From Microthrixaceae bacterium (GTDB taxonomy: Bacteria; Actinomycetota; Acidimicrobiia; Acidimicrobiales; Microtrichaceae), in assembly GCA_027493675.1 (NCBI GenBank), contig JAOSKI010000045.1, positions 1 to 64,000 of the forward strand: a DNA stretch of 64,000 nucleotides, in the 5' to 3' direction. Below, piece by piece: positions 1 to 12,143 of this stretch. Numbering within the stretch: position 1 is the stretch's first letter; every line of letters begins with the position of its first letter. The translations under genes were made by a program, and so were the position numbers. The notes under the pieces are model-generated. The model was not told the origin of the DNA, searched no databases, and saw nothing but the letters and a program-made list of their open reading frames with translations.

Positions 1-699
1 GTTACGGTTATTAAGGTTAACCTGGTAACTGGGACAAGACCTGCACCTGAGGAACTGCTGGGAACTGCGTCGCTGCGTTCGATGAGCTCAAGGCAACCTA
101 TCGTGATCGAATCGGAGATCGTGACCGCTTGGTCGTGGGCACGTCCAGAGTGATCTGGGACGTGGTGTCACCCACCGGGGTTGCTCGACTACCGAGGCAC
201 CGGGGACCTCTACCACCCAGTCGACATCAGCACTCCTTCACGGTCTCACCGCATCCTTCATACCTTCCGCCCGAGCTTCACGGCTTGTGGTGCGGCAGTT
301 GCTGCATTCGAGCTGGAGCCCGGTGGCTGGATCCTCCAACAGGACCAGACCGCGAGGCTGGTCTGTCGCACTGTCACCGGTCTTGTTGAAGGTGTGAGCA
401 GCCTGGTGGCGACAAGGGCTTGTGGTCGAGAATACCGCAGGGGTCCGACCTTGGTCGCCGGCGGCCCACAGCAGTTGGCCGAACGCACTGGCGAGTCCAC
501 GTGTATTAGCGAACCCTCCGCGCTTGCGGAGAGGGCGCGGACAGCGGTCACCTTCCGGAGCATGCGGCCCCGACTGTCGGGAACGGGCGCGGCATGCTTT
601 CTCGCGCATGTCGACCGAGCTTGGAGGACTGCGTTGTGAAATGACGGCGTCAGCAGCCGCTCTGTGAGGGTGACCTGTGGCTCGCCGCTCGCTGCGGTT

Positions 700-1918
700 T
701 CGAGTTCGTGGCTGGACGCCGGAGTGCCCGGATGTCTCCTATTGGTGCGTTCTCGCCTCCTCGGAAAGATGCTACGCGCACTGAGTTTCTCGGATGTGGT
801 CGTCGGCTGCTTCGGGAGCGTGACCTTGAGAGAATGTGTCCTCATGGCGGTCTCGAATGCGAGCGGTTGGCTCCTCAGGTAGATCGGAAGGGTCTGAGAG
901 AGGGAATCCGGCTCATCGGCCGCGACCGTCTTGATGGCGCCCGCCATCTCAGTGCCTGAGTCATTCCAGGACTGCCACCCGCGGGCGGTGTCCAGAGCAC
1001 CGGTGCGGAGTCGCTCGAGCAGGTCTCTGTCCCGGCTGAGCAGGTCGAGCGCCCGTGCGGTTCCGACTGGATCGTCCTAGTCGACGACCAGGGCGTTGTG
1101 GCCGGACAACGAACTCGTCGTGCCCGGTGACCGGTGTGGTCATAACGGTCGAACCACGGTGGAACGCCTCCAGCGGAGGCCCGTACATGCCCTCTACTCG
1201 GGAGATCTTCAGGAGAACGTCGTGGGTCGCGTATAGCTCCGACAGCTCACGCTGTGGAACTGCTGAACGGTCGGGGTTCCCGAAGGAACCACCAGTCCGC
1301 CCACGTCACCGACGATCGTGGTGTGTGTAGGCTCGCTTAGCATCCCCAACGCAGCAAGGGCTTCGGGAACGCCTTTGGTTGTGGTGTGCCCCGTCCCGCT
1401 TCCACGAGCACCTGGAGAGGGCCTTTGGTCTGTAAGGTACGGTCGGTGCCAAGGGGGAAAGACGGACTTGTCTATTCCGTTTCGCACCAACACGCATTGC
1501 CTGGCGGGGTACCGGTGCCGCATCAACTCGGCAATCCAGGTTGCCTCTGTGATCACGGGTAGGCCAAGGTCGAGCGCGAGCCTTGCCAGAGTGCCTCGGG
1601 TTGGTCGTCGCTGAACCCGGCGGTCGTCGAGGCTCTGCACGAAGCATGCGTACGTCCGGGCGGGGATCCGTGAGACCATCGCGATCGTCGACCACCAGGT
1701 GGCCACGCCACGTCGAAGATCTCATCTCCGAGCGTGTCCAGCGGTTCGACACGTACATCGTCGGGCAACGTGAAGTCCCAGTGGGAGGTGGCATTGCCGA
1801 AGCAGTCGATGAGAGACACCTCGAATCCATGGTGCTCGACCAACTGCTTTGCGTGCTCGACCACTACCTGGTGGCTACCGGAGAACCGCAGCGACTCCAT
1901 GGCGAAGGCGATGCGCAC
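700..1918 (-). CDS. Glycosyltransferase (GT4-like), frame-disrupted
   Basis: N-term MRIAFAMESLRFSGSHQVVVEHAKQLVEHHGFEVSLID; continues in other minus frames (LGLPVITEATWIAELMRHRYPARQCVLVRNGID; PPLEAFHRGSTVMTTPVTGHDEFV). C-terminal limit uncertain. Confidence 0.55.
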
Positions 1919-2036
1919 GCTGCTACCCTCTCGATGCTCTCAGCTCTACAGGGAGATCCGGATCATGGGCCCGACCTGTTCAGCCTGGGCCGTCGTCCGG
2001 AGGGTGGACCAGCGGGAACTATAGTCCGAACCTGTC

Positions 2037-3092
2037 ATGGGCCAGTTCACGAGCAGCGATTCCTCGATACCACCAGTAGGCCATGACATGTTCGGGGGAC
2101 CGACGCCGATAGTCGACTGGTGGCAACCGCTCACCCGCTGCAGACCCGCTATCGGGGCCGATCTGCCGCCCGCCGGCTCTCCGCTGCGTGTCGCTTTCGT
2201 TGGCCAGCGGACATATTTCGAGCTGTGTTCTCAGATGCAGCCCAGCCCTGCCCTGCAGACGTCCTTCGTCGACTATCGCGATGGTGAGGATCCCGGTGTG
2301 CTGACTGCCGAGCTCAGATCGTGTGAACCGGATGTGGTGGTCGTGTTCCGTCCTGAGGTGGTGCCGTCGGGTGTCTTCGACGACATGCAGTTCCTCACCG
2401 TCGGCTATCTGACCGAGCCACTGCCTCTGCGAGGTCCCGGGGAACACGAGGACCTCGATCGCCGGCTGCACACGCTCGCGAAGCTCGATCCGACCCAGTT
2501 CGACCGGGTGATCTCGTTCGATCCGGGGATCGTCGAAACCGCCAGCCGGTTCACCCCCATCTGGCGCAGCCGTCCTCTTCCGGTGGACGACCGTGTGTTC
2601 GCCTGGCACGAGATGCCGGAGGACCCCCGTGCGGTGTTCATCGGGCGGTCCACGCCACACCGGGAGTCGTTCCTCGGCCAGGCCAGGCACGAGTGTGACC
2701 TGCTTCATGTCGAACACGGCGTTCACGGTGAGGAGCTGCTCGATCTGCTCCACCGCCGGTGCGACGTGGCGGTCAACCTGCACAACGAGGACTACCCGAC
2801 CTTCGAGAACCGGGTGGCCGTACACCTCGCCGCAGGTCATCTGGTCATCAGCGAGCCGTTGCGTCCGCTGCATTCGTTGGAGCAGGGGTCCGACTTCCTC
2901 GAGATCTCGAGTCCCCACGAGTTGCTCGCGCTGCTCGGCAGGATCAGCTCACAGCCCTCGGCCTACGAGCTGACGAGGCTCAGGGGTCGCCAGAAGGCCG
3001 AGCAGTTCAGGGCGAGCAGGGTGTGGGCCCGGCTGATCCACGACCTGCTGCTCGACGTGGCAGCCTTCGGCCGTCGACCGGGTGCTCTGTAG
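2037..3092 (+). CDS. Glycosyltransferase-like protein (CgeB-like / glycosyl transferases group 1)
   Basis: Intact 351-aa ORF; C-term LHNEDYPTFENRVAVHLAAGHLVISEPL is typical of CgeB-like glycosyltransferases. Exact start uncertain. Confidence 0.55.
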   Translation: MGQFTSSDSSIPPVGHDMFGGPTPIVDWWQPLTRCRPAIGADLPPAGSPLRVAFVGQRTYFELCSQMQPSPALQTSFVDYRDGEDPGVLTAELRSCEPDVVVVFRPEVVPSGVFDDMQFLTVGYLTEPLPLRGPGEHEDLDRRLHTLAKLDPTQFDRVISFDPGIVETASRFTPIWRSRPLPVDDRVFAWHEMPEDPRAVFIGRSTPHRESFLGQARHECDLLHVEHGVHGEELLDLLHRRCDVAVNLHNEDYPTFENRVAVHLAAGHLVISEPLRPLHSLEQGSDFLEISSPHELLALLGRISSQPSAYELTRLRGRQKAEQFRASRVWARLIHDLLLDVAAFGRRPGAL

Positions 3093-3131
3093 CCAGGCGT
3101 CGTGATTGGCCTGCGTAGCGCGGCACTCAGC

Positions 3132-3880
3132 TCACTTGACGATCGATACCACGCGGGCAGTAGCGCGGGCCGGAAGGTACTGGGGCTTCTCGTCGCTGAA
3201 CGCGATCATGGTTCCACGCTTGCCTTCGGCGGACGCGGGCAGGTTCAGGGTGAAGGTGGCGGAGGCCACCGCGGGTCCGGGCGTTCGAGCGGTAGTTGCG
3301 ACCACCGACCTGGGTGATGAGGCTCACCAGGAGCCCGTCGGGCACCGGAGCGCCGTTGGTCAGCCGGACGCTCACCGTCACACGGCTGTTGCGCTTGAAG
3401 GTGCTCCCGCCCTTGAGGGCCATCCCCAGCTTGTGCTGGATCTTCTCCACGGTGAACTCATAGGGCTTACCACTGAAGCTGTGGCGTACGCGGGAGGTAG
3501 GCACTACTGGTTGCGAATGCGGCATCGAAGCGCAGCCTGCTGCCGTTATGGTTGAACCACTGCTCATCCGCGAGATTGCACTTGTGCTGGTTCCAGTTGT
3601 AGTTGTCGACGTTGCCGGCAAGGCGGATGTAGCCACCGCTGGACGAGGAGGATGCTGCGGCCACGGTGACCCGTGACTGCTCGAGTAGGGTCGGCAGGCG
3701 GAAGTAGTCCTGGCTCGGACCTGTACTCGGGACCGACGTGTTGCCGAAGGTGGGCACGCCGACCTGCACGGCAGGTGCGCCGCTCGGGTACTGAGAGCCA
3801 TCTGCTCTGGCCGTCCCGGGCGCCATGGCGATCGCACCGAACATCACTCCTGCGATCGCGAACTTGCGGTACATGCGCAT
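3132..3880 (-). CDS. Exported protein of unknown function (frame-disrupted)
   Basis: Signal peptide MRMYRKFAIAGVMFGAIAMAPGTARAD; continues across a frameshift near 3470. Confidence 0.5.
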
Positions 3881-3972
3881 AGTCGGCTCTCCCTCCGATT
3901 CCCATCCTCGCCTGGATTCCCGGCCTGTCCAGTCGTGGCGTGCTCGGCGTGTCAAGGTTCGTCGGTCGAGCG

Positions 3973-6055
3973 TCAGCTCGCTGCGAAGCGCCGGCGCATG
4001 TCGGGAAGCACGGTGTCCATGATCCCCGCGGCTGCACGGTTCTGTCCGCCCTGGAACACCGGGTCTGCGCACTTGCCCTTCGGGAACGCGGGATCGCTGC
4101 AGAAGTGGACGCCGTCTGTGAAGCGGACCACCACATCGTCGTTGTCGTCGCATCCCGGCTCACCGGTCGAGAGACACGGCATGCGCCACTGGTACTCACC
4201 GGTGGTGTCACGAAGGAACACCCTCCGTCCACGAAGGTGACCTCGTCGGGGGTAGCGCTCAGCCATTTCCCGGTAATGCTCGTATTCGAGGATCTGGTCC
4301 GGGCGCCAGGTCGTCGCGGCCGCCTTCGACGATCGGCACCGTGGGGAACCAGGTACACGTGAACGCCGGCCTCGCGGTACAGGTCCACGAACTCATCGAT
4401 CGCCGCGTGCCACGGCTTGCCGCAACGCCCGTCGTATGCAGTGAACATGAACGCGATCACTGCGTCGGGGCGCTGATCCGGATCCGCCAACCCTCTCGGA
4501 GATGGCAGGCAGCTCACGGCACACCAGATAGTCGGCGGTGTGCTGTTCCATGTCTGCTCCCGCGTTGTCGAGGATGGCCTCGATACACGGTGCGACCTCG
4601 CCTGCGATGGAGTTTCCCTCGAGGTCGACGGTCAGGCGACGGTCGGTGCGGATCGGTGAGGGTTCGGGGAGGTCCTCGCAGCGCACGGCCCTTTCGTAGG
4701 CGGATGTAGTGACCTCGGGGGCGACCGATGCCTGTGCCGACTCCGGGGTCTGCGCGAGGCCGGGGTAGATCATCACGGGGATGGCGAGTGAGACCAGGAC
4801 CCCGGCGATGACCAGTGCTGCGGTCATGGGAGTGCTCAGGGGCCCGAAGTGCGGCAGTCGTCCTTGGCGTATCGGCTGCTCCAGGAACCGGTAGCTCACC
4901 AGCGACACCGCCAGGGTGCGGCGCACCGAACACCGAACAGGAGCCAGCCCTGCAACCCGGTGCTGGACTCGTCCAACCACACGGTGATCGGCCAGTGCCA
5001 CAGGTACACGCCGTAGGAGATCCATCCCAGGCCCACCAGTGGACGCCACCTGAACACGACGGCCAGGGGATTGGGGTCGGCTTGTGCGACAGCAGCAAGC
5101 ACGACCAGCAGAACCATTGCGATGCGCCGAGGCCCCCCGCGCACAGCCAGTCCTGATCGGTCGTCACCGTGAACATGGCGAGTACGAGGGATGCCGCACC
5201 CAGTGAACCCGTCGTGATCAGCAACACGCGACCGACCCGGTTCGATGCCGGTAGTGCGGGTCTCCCCGCGGTGGCTGCCCCGAGCGCCGCCCCTATGAGG
5301 ATCGCGAACACCCTTGTGTCGGTGCCGTAGTAGAGCCGGTCCAGATCGGTGCCGCGGGCGTGGAGGAAGACCATCCATGCGAATGAGGCTCCGGCGGCCA
5401 ACAGCGATGCTCCCGTGACCCACCAGCGCATGGGTCGACCCGGCTTCGGTGTCTTGTTGCCGAACCGAACTGCGAGGGCGCAGATCCCGATGAAGACGAG
5501 CGGCCACAGGATGTAGAACTGCTCCTCTATGGCAAGGGACCACGTGTGCTGCAACGGGCTCGGCGCCTCGTCCAGGAACTGGCGGATGTATGACTGGCCG
5601 CTGATCACGAAGCGCCAGTTGGCCACGTACAGCAGGGATGCCAAGCCGTCGGCAGCGACGCGGTGGGTCCGGTCCTCGGGTCCCATGACCCAGGTGACGA
5701 CGAGGACTGCCGAGACCACTGCCAGTAGCGCGGGGGAACAACCTGCGGGCCCTGCGAAGCCAGAAGTTCCCCAGGGAGACGCGGTCGGTCGACTCGCGTT
5801 CGCTCATCAACAGGCTGGTGATCAGGAACCCGCTGAGCACGAAGAAGAGGTCGACACCGAGGAATCCCCCCGCGGCTGTCTCGGGCAAGAAGTGCGAAAG
5901 GACCACCAGTACCACGGCGAAACCGCGAAGGCCGTCGAGTGCCTTGATGTGCTCGAACCGCGCGGACTGCGACCCGTTGCCAAATGGGGCTCCGTGCGGT
6001 TGGTCTGGTTGCTGGCCGAGGGTGGGGCCGGGCCTTCTTGCACGGAGGTGGTCAT
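3973..6055 (-). CDS. Acyltransferase 3 family (OafA/YrhL-like) with C-terminal SGNH-like region, several frameshifts
   Basis: VVLSHFLPETAAGGFLGVDLFFVLSGFLITSLL; QHTWSLAIEEQFYILWPLVF; SYRFLEQPIR; all minus strand in different frames. Confidence 0.75.
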
Positions 6056-6275
6056 CGCCGGGGCCTGATGGGGTTCACCGTGGTACGCCCGAATGGCGGT
6101 CACGCGACTGGATGAAGATACCACGGTACTTCGGTAAGGCCCTGGATCCTCCCCGTGTGATCCTGGGCGTCGCGGCTGAACGGCAACGCCTTGGGCGGGG
6201 GGCCAGCTACGACGTCGGCCGACTGCTTCAGCAGCAGTGAATCGGATGTGCAACACCCGGTTGTAGTCTCGGTTG

Positions 6276-7637
6276 GTGCCCTTGCGCTTCGTGATCGTCG
6301 GCGGTGGTCCCGCAGGAACCCAGGCTGCGACGACCGCTGCGCGCCTCGGCGCCGATGTCACCCTCGTGGAGAGCGACATCGTGGGGGTGCGGCGCACCTG
6401 TGGGACTGCATCCCCTCGAAGGCGATGATCGCCTCGGGCGCGGCTCTCGACCAGGTGACCCGGGCCTCCGGGATGGGGCTGTCGGTCTCGCAGGCGTCGA
6501 TCGACCTGGACGCGCTCCAGAGCGCGCATCTCCGACGTCGTGTCCCGGTTGGAGACACAGAACACCCGCCTTCTGGTCAGCCAGGGTGTGAACATCGTCA
6601 GCGGTCGGGGGTGTCTGCTGGATGCCAACACCGTCGAGGTCGCCACGCCGGAGGGCCGGGTTACCTTCGAAGCGGACGCCCTCATGTTCAGCACGGGGAG
6701 TCGGCCTCGGATCCCCGACTTCTGTGAACCCGACGGTGAGCGGATCCTGACCACTCGCGACGCCTATCCGCCCAAGGAGATCCCCCGGCACCTCGTCGTC
6801 GTCGGCTCGGGTGTGACCGGCGTGGAGTTCGTGAGCATGTTCGCGAGCCTCGGCTGTGAGGTGACGCTGATCGTCAGCCGCCAGCACGTGCTCCCGGACA
6901 AGGATCCCGAGGTTGCAGCCGTTCTTCAGGAGGACTTCCTGCGCCGCGGGGTGCATCTGCTCGTGGGGGCCCGAGCGGTCGGTGTCGAACGGGCTGACGC
7001 AGGCGTGGTCGTGCACTGTGACGACGGCAGATCGGTACAGGGGTCACACGTGCTGTTCGCCATCGGCTCGATACCCAACACCGAAGATCTCGGCCTGAAC
7101 GAGGCCGGCGTGGAGATGGACGGGCCGTGGGTCCGTGTGGTGGATCACCACATGCGTACCAACGTGGGACACATCTACGTGGCCGGAGACATATCGGGCA
7201 AGCTCCCACTCAGTTCCGTGGCGAGCATGCAGGGCCGCAAGATCGCCGAGCACGTCATGGGACTGCACAAGGTGGATCACCGGCATCTCGACTACGACAA
7301 GGCTGCGTCGGCGATCTTCACCGATCCCGAGATCGCCGATGTGGGCCTGGTGGAGGCCGATGCCTTCGCAGAGGGACGAAAGGTGCGAGTTACCAAGGTG
7401 CCCTTCGCCAGTTCGGCCAAGGCGCTCATCAACGACGATCCGCGGGGCTTCGTGAAGATCATCTCGGACCCTGCCACCGGAGTCGTGCTGGGCGGATCGA
7501 TCGTGGGGCACTCCGCCGCTGAGCTCATCGCTGTGATCGCGGTTGCAGTGACGAACGGGTTGCGAGTGAGCGACATCGCCGAGAGCATCCTGGTCCACCC
7601 GGCTCTGAGCGAGGCACTCACCGAAGCATCCGAGTGA
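6276..7637 (+). CDS. FAD/NAD(P)-dependent pyridine nucleotide-disulfide oxidoreductase family, LpdA-like, frameshifts near 6390-6560
   Basis: VPLRFVIVGGGPAGTQAATTAARLGADVTLVE; GGAAHLWDCIPSKAMIASG; HLVVVGSGVTGVEFVSMFASLGCEVTLI; YVAGDISGKLPLSSVASMQGRKIAEHVMG; HPALSEAL. Confidence 0.8.
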
Positions 7638-8160
7638 CCACTGAAGCAGCCCCTCGGCCCAGCGGTGTGGCCGCAAGGATCCGGCGTTGGTTTGCGCCGA
7701 ACGTACGCACCTTCGCGTTCTTGGGTTGGCTCGCGACGGTCGCACACTGACGCTCGGTGCGCATGCACTGTGGCCGGCGGTCACGACCGACGAGATCGAT
7801 CGACACCCGGGTCCAGGCCGCTTCGGGCACGGTCGGAATCGGGTTCAAGCCGGCGAAGCGCCACAATGGTCGTTCCCTTGCCAGGTGCTCCTGCGGCGGG
7901 CGGCAACCTGGACGTGGGTCCTGGCCGCCGTGTTGACCGTGGGCGCTGTTTGCATCACGCGCCCGGTGGTCCGGTGGTTGCCCGTACCCTTCGTGGCACT
8001 GTCGATCTCGGTGGTAGCGTTCGCCGGTCCCCGCTACCGGTACATGGTGTCCGGCTGGATCGGAGCAGTGCTCCTCCTGCCGTTGGGAACGCAGATCCTC
8101 CGGATGTGCCCGGGTATCGGCGAGAATGGCGCGGACCAACGAAGCCCATCCCCGAGGCCA
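7635..8160 (+). CDS. Hypothetical membrane protein (frame-disrupted)
   Basis: Hydrophobic segments [17 protein letters not shown] and [18 protein letters not shown] before the GT2 gene. Confidence 0.3.
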
Positions 8161-8169
8161 ACGCGACCG

Positions 8170-9133
8170 ATGAAGCTGATCATCCAGATCCCCTGCTACA
8201 ACGAGGAGGAGACGCTGCCGGCCACGCTGGCTGACCTCCCGACCGAACTGGAGGGGTTCGACAGCGTGGAATGGTTGGTGATCGATGACGGCTCGACGGA
8301 TCGAACCGCCGAGGTCGCACGGGAACTGGGTGTGCACCACGTCGTCACCGTGCCGGAGAACCGTGGATTGGCGAACGCCTTCCTGAGCGGCCTGGACGCT
8401 TGCCTGAAGCTCGGTGCCGACGTGATGGTGAACACCGATGCCGACAACCAGTACCAGGGATCCTGCATTGCCGATCTCGTGGTTCCGGTGCTCGAGGGCG
8501 ACGCCGACATGGTGGTGGGGGGAGCGACCGATCGAGGCGGTGGATGACTTCTCCGCGCTCAAGAAGCGCCTGCAGCGCGTCGGCAGTTGGACGGTGCGCA
8601 AGTTCTCCTCCACCGATGTGCGCGATGCGGCGTCGGGGTTCCGTGCGTTCGATCGCGAGGCAGCGATGCGCCTGCAGGTGTTCGGCAAGTACAGCTACAC
8701 GATGGAGACAATCGTGCAGGCCGGCTGGGAGGGCCTTCGGGTGGTATCGGTGCCGATCAGGGTGAATCCGAAGACCCGTGAATCCCGTTTGGTGAAATCG
8801 ATTCCGCGCTACGTCTGGCGCTCGGGCTCCACGATCGTGCGCAGCTTCGCGCTCTACAAGCCGTTCAGGTTCTTCTTCTTCATGGGCGTGATCCCGTTCC
8901 TCGTGAGCCTCGCGCTGGTGGCCCGGTGGTTCTACCTGCAGGTGTTCACCGACGACACCGCAAGTCGGGTTCCGTCACTCGTCGCCGCGTCGGTCTTCGT
9001 CGTCCTGACCACCCAGATCTGGGTGGTCGGCTTCCTGGCCGATCTGCTTTCGGTGAACCGAAGGGTGCTCGCCACCACTCGGCTCGAGCAACGCCGGCGT
9101 GATCTGGCGGACAGCGAGGCGGCGTTTCCGTGA
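8170..9133 (+). CDS. Glycosyltransferase family 2 (dolichyl-phosphate mannosyltransferase-like), one frameshift near 8515-8525
   Basis: [49 protein letters not shown]-terminal TM segments. Confidence 0.8.
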
Positions 9134-10080
9134 CAGAAGATCCCGTGGAACGTGGGGGTCGAAAGACCCTCGCGAGGCTTCTGCGGATTGCCGGGATCGT
9201 GCTGGCCCTTGCCGCTGTGGGGTTTCTCCTGGCAACCCTGGTGGAGGAATGGCCTGCTGTCTCCGCATCGATCGCAGATGCCCGTCCGTTCACGATGCTC
9301 CTCGCCTGGGCCCTGAGCCTCGCAGCCATGTGGGGCCTGGCGGTGCTGTGGTATGCGACTCTGGCCGTGTTCGGTTCGCCGCAGCGCCTGGTGGATGTCT
9401 CAGCGTGGTACTTCGCCGGTGAGCTGGGCAAGTACCTCCCGGGTGGAATCTGGCCGGTGGTAGGTCGGGGGAACTGGCGAACCGTGCAGGCGCGAAGCGC
9501 TCCGTCGCCTACGGCACGACGATGCTGTCGCTCGCTCTCATGGTTCTCGGTGGTTTGCTCCTGTCCCTGCTGCTCATCCCGTTCGCGCTCGGTGACCTTG
9601 ATCTGTCCGGCTGGGTATTCGTGCTACCGCCGGCCGTCCTTGTGGGAGTCGTGGCCATACACCCGTCGGTGCTCGGAAAGGTCTTCTCGTTCCTCGGTCG
9701 GATCTCGAAGGGAAAGGTCGAGTTGGACCCGGCATCGTGGCCGGCGATGCTAGGTCTCGTCGCCGCGGCGATTCCCACCTGGGTCTTCGTGGGACTTGCC
9801 TCGTGGCTTGTGGGTCGGGGGTTGGGATACGAACCGGACTTGAGCCGTACCATGATGGCGTCCACTCTTGCCTGGGTGGCCGGGTTTCTGGCTGTTCCGG
9901 TGCCCGCAGGCGCGGGATCCGTGAGGTGGTGTTCGTCGCTGCGAGCGGCATGGGTACCACCGAGGCGACGGTGGTCGCCACGGTGTCGCGGTTCCTGTTC
10001 ATCGTCGTCGACGGGGTTGGTGGTCTCGCGGGCTTGCCTATGTGAGGGCGATGCGCGTGCTCACCGAAGAGTCGCCCTGA
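9130..10080 (+). CDS. Flippase-like / lysylphosphatidylglycerol synthase TM region (UPF0104) protein, frameshifts
   Basis: Multi-TM; WYFAGELGKYLPGGIWPVVGRG and AGFLAVPVPAGAG motifs; GTGA overlap with the upstream gene. Confidence 0.6.
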
Positions 10081-10668
10081 CCATCGTCCACGGAAGCGGT
10101 GACGCCGACCAGTCGACATCGAACCGCCGGCCGACGAGCTCACGGAAACCCTTCGAGCTCCAGTGGTTGATGTGGCCAGGCGTGTTGCCCAGATCTCTCA
10201 CGTACTTCCCGCGGGCCATGTTGGCAGCCCGCCAGATGGGCTCGCGCGGCACCGACAACACAACGCTGTGCCTGCAGATGCGCTCGATCTCACCGAGGGC
10301 GATCTCAGGGTAGGTGACGTGCTCGAGCACCTCGATCGCCAGCACGAGATCGAATGCGTCGTCCGGGAACGGGAGGCGATGGATGTCGCCGAACACACCA
10401 GCGATGCCACGTGCCCGCCAGTGCTCACGTGTCTCGTCGTCCGGAAGGTCCAGACCGAGCACGGGTGCCGAAGCGAAGCGTTGCGAGAGGCGGGCGGTCA
10501 CCTCGCCCTCTCCTGCACCCACCTCGAGCACCGTGGACGGGTCGAGTGGGGACAGGCGTTGTCGAGGGCTTCGAAGAACCCGTCCATGAGACGCCGCTCG
10601 ACGGGATTGGTGGACCCGTACTTGTCGTAGGTGTTGCGCAGTGGAAGGGAGTCAGGTGTCTCGGTCAC
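10061..10668 (-). CDS. Class I SAM-dependent methyltransferase
   Basis: MLEVGAGEGEVTARLSQRF; FDLVLAIEVLEHVTYPEIALGEIERI; upstream start VTETPDSLPLRNTYDKYGSTNPVERRLMDGF. Confidence 0.7.
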
Positions 10669-10831
10669 GATTCAACCATGGTCGGGATCAAGGACACTAC
10701 CGGGTTCGGCCACGGTGGATTGAACGGCCGGGTTCGTGGCGTCCGGCTTGGGTCAGTGGGTACGATCGCTCTTCACGCCTGATCGATGTTGCGTCGGCGA
10801 TCCGTCGTGCGCACAGGGAGATGCACCGCTG

Positions 10832-12112
10832 ATGAGTTCCAGAATCGCTGTTGTCGGAACCGGATACGTGGGTCTCACCACGGGCGCGTGCCTCTCGCAC
10901 CTGGGCCACGATGTCGTCTGCCTCGACGTCGACGAGGAGAAGGTGCAGGCACTCCAAGGGGGTCATGTTCCGATCCTGGAGGATGGCCTGGACCGGCTCG
11001 TGGTCGAGGGCCTGCACACCGACAAGCTCTCGTTCACAACCGATGTAACCAGGGCGATCCCCGGGCGGGAATTCGTCTTCCTGTGTCTGCCCACACCCCA
11101 GGCCGAGGACGGGTCGGCAGATCTGTCCTACGTCGAGAAGGCCTGTTCGCAGATCACCGACCACCTGGACAGCGGTGCGGTCGTGATCAACAAGTCCACG
11201 GTGCCCGTGGGCACCACCGCTCTGGTGGCCGCCGCACTGGGACGCTACGACATCCACGTGGTGAGCAATCCGGAGTTCCTGCGCCAGGGCACCGCGGTGC
11301 ACGACTTCTTGAACCCGGATCGGATCGTGATCGGAGCGGACGACCGCGACGTGGCACTTCGGGTCGCATCGCTGTACCTGGATCTGGCGGCTCCGTGGGT
11401 CGTGACCGACCCCGCATCCTCCGAGTTGATCAAGTACGTGGCCAACTCGTTCCTGGCCACCAAGCTGAGCTTCGTGAACTCCGTCGCGGCGGTCGCCGAA
11501 GCCGTGGGCGCCGATGTCGAGGACGTCATCCAGGGAGTAGGGCATGACCGGCGGATCGGTCACGCCTTCCTCCAACCCGGCCCCGGATGGGGTGGCAGCT
11601 GCCTGCCCAAGGACACTTCGGCTCTTGCTCACATCGCGGAATCGGCCGGCTACGAGTTCGGTCTGCTGAGATCCGCCATGGAAGTGAATGTGGCCCAGTT
11701 CGAACGCGTCGTGGCCAAGGTGGAGGACCTCGTCGGTGATCTGAAGGGCAAGCGAATCGCAGTGTGGGGGCTCACCTTCAAGGCCAACACCGACGACCTG
11801 CGTGACTCGCCGGCGCTGAAGATCGTGTCGCTACTGCTGAAAAGGGGCGCCGAGGTGCGCGCCTATGACCCGGGCATCGACCCCGGTCGCTCCGTGATGG
11901 ACGGTCTGTTGGTGGTGCCCGAGATGTTCGACGCCACAGAGGGTGCCGATGCGCTGGTCGTCCTGACCGAATGGAGCCAGTTCAGGCGTGCTGACGTCGA
12001 GCGGCTCCAGGAATCGCTGGCCAGGAGCAATGTGGTGGATGCCCGCAACCTGTTGGACCTGGACGCACTGGCACGTCGCGGATTCGCGGTGCGGTCCATC
12101 GGCAGACGCTGA
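10832..12112 (+). CDS. ugd: UDP-glucose 6-dehydrogenase
   Basis: Intact ORF: MSSRIAVVGTGYVGLTTGACLSHLGHDVVCLDVDEEKV; GPGWGGSCLPKDTSAL; GLTFKANTDDLRDSPALKI. Confidence 0.93.
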   Translation: MSSRIAVVGTGYVGLTTGACLSHLGHDVVCLDVDEEKVQALQGGHVPILEDGLDRLVVEGLHTDKLSFTTDVTRAIPGREFVFLCLPTPQAEDGSADLSYVEKACSQITDHLDSGAVVINKSTVPVGTTALVAAALGRYDIHVVSNPEFLRQGTAVHDFLNPDRIVIGADDRDVALRVASLYLDLAAPWVVTDPASSELIKYVANSFLATKLSFVNSVAAVAEAVGADVEDVIQGVGHDRRIGHAFLQPGPGWGGSCLPKDTSALAHIAESAGYEFGLLRSAMEVNVAQFERVVAKVEDLVGDLKGKRIAVWGLTFKANTDDLRDSPALKIVSLLLKRGAEVRAYDPGIDPGRSVMDGLLVVPEMFDATEGADALVVLTEWSQFRRADVERLQESLARSNVVDARNLLDLDALARRGFAVRSIGRR

Positions 12113-12143
12113 ACGCCGGAGGCGGGTGCCCCGGCCGGGTAGC

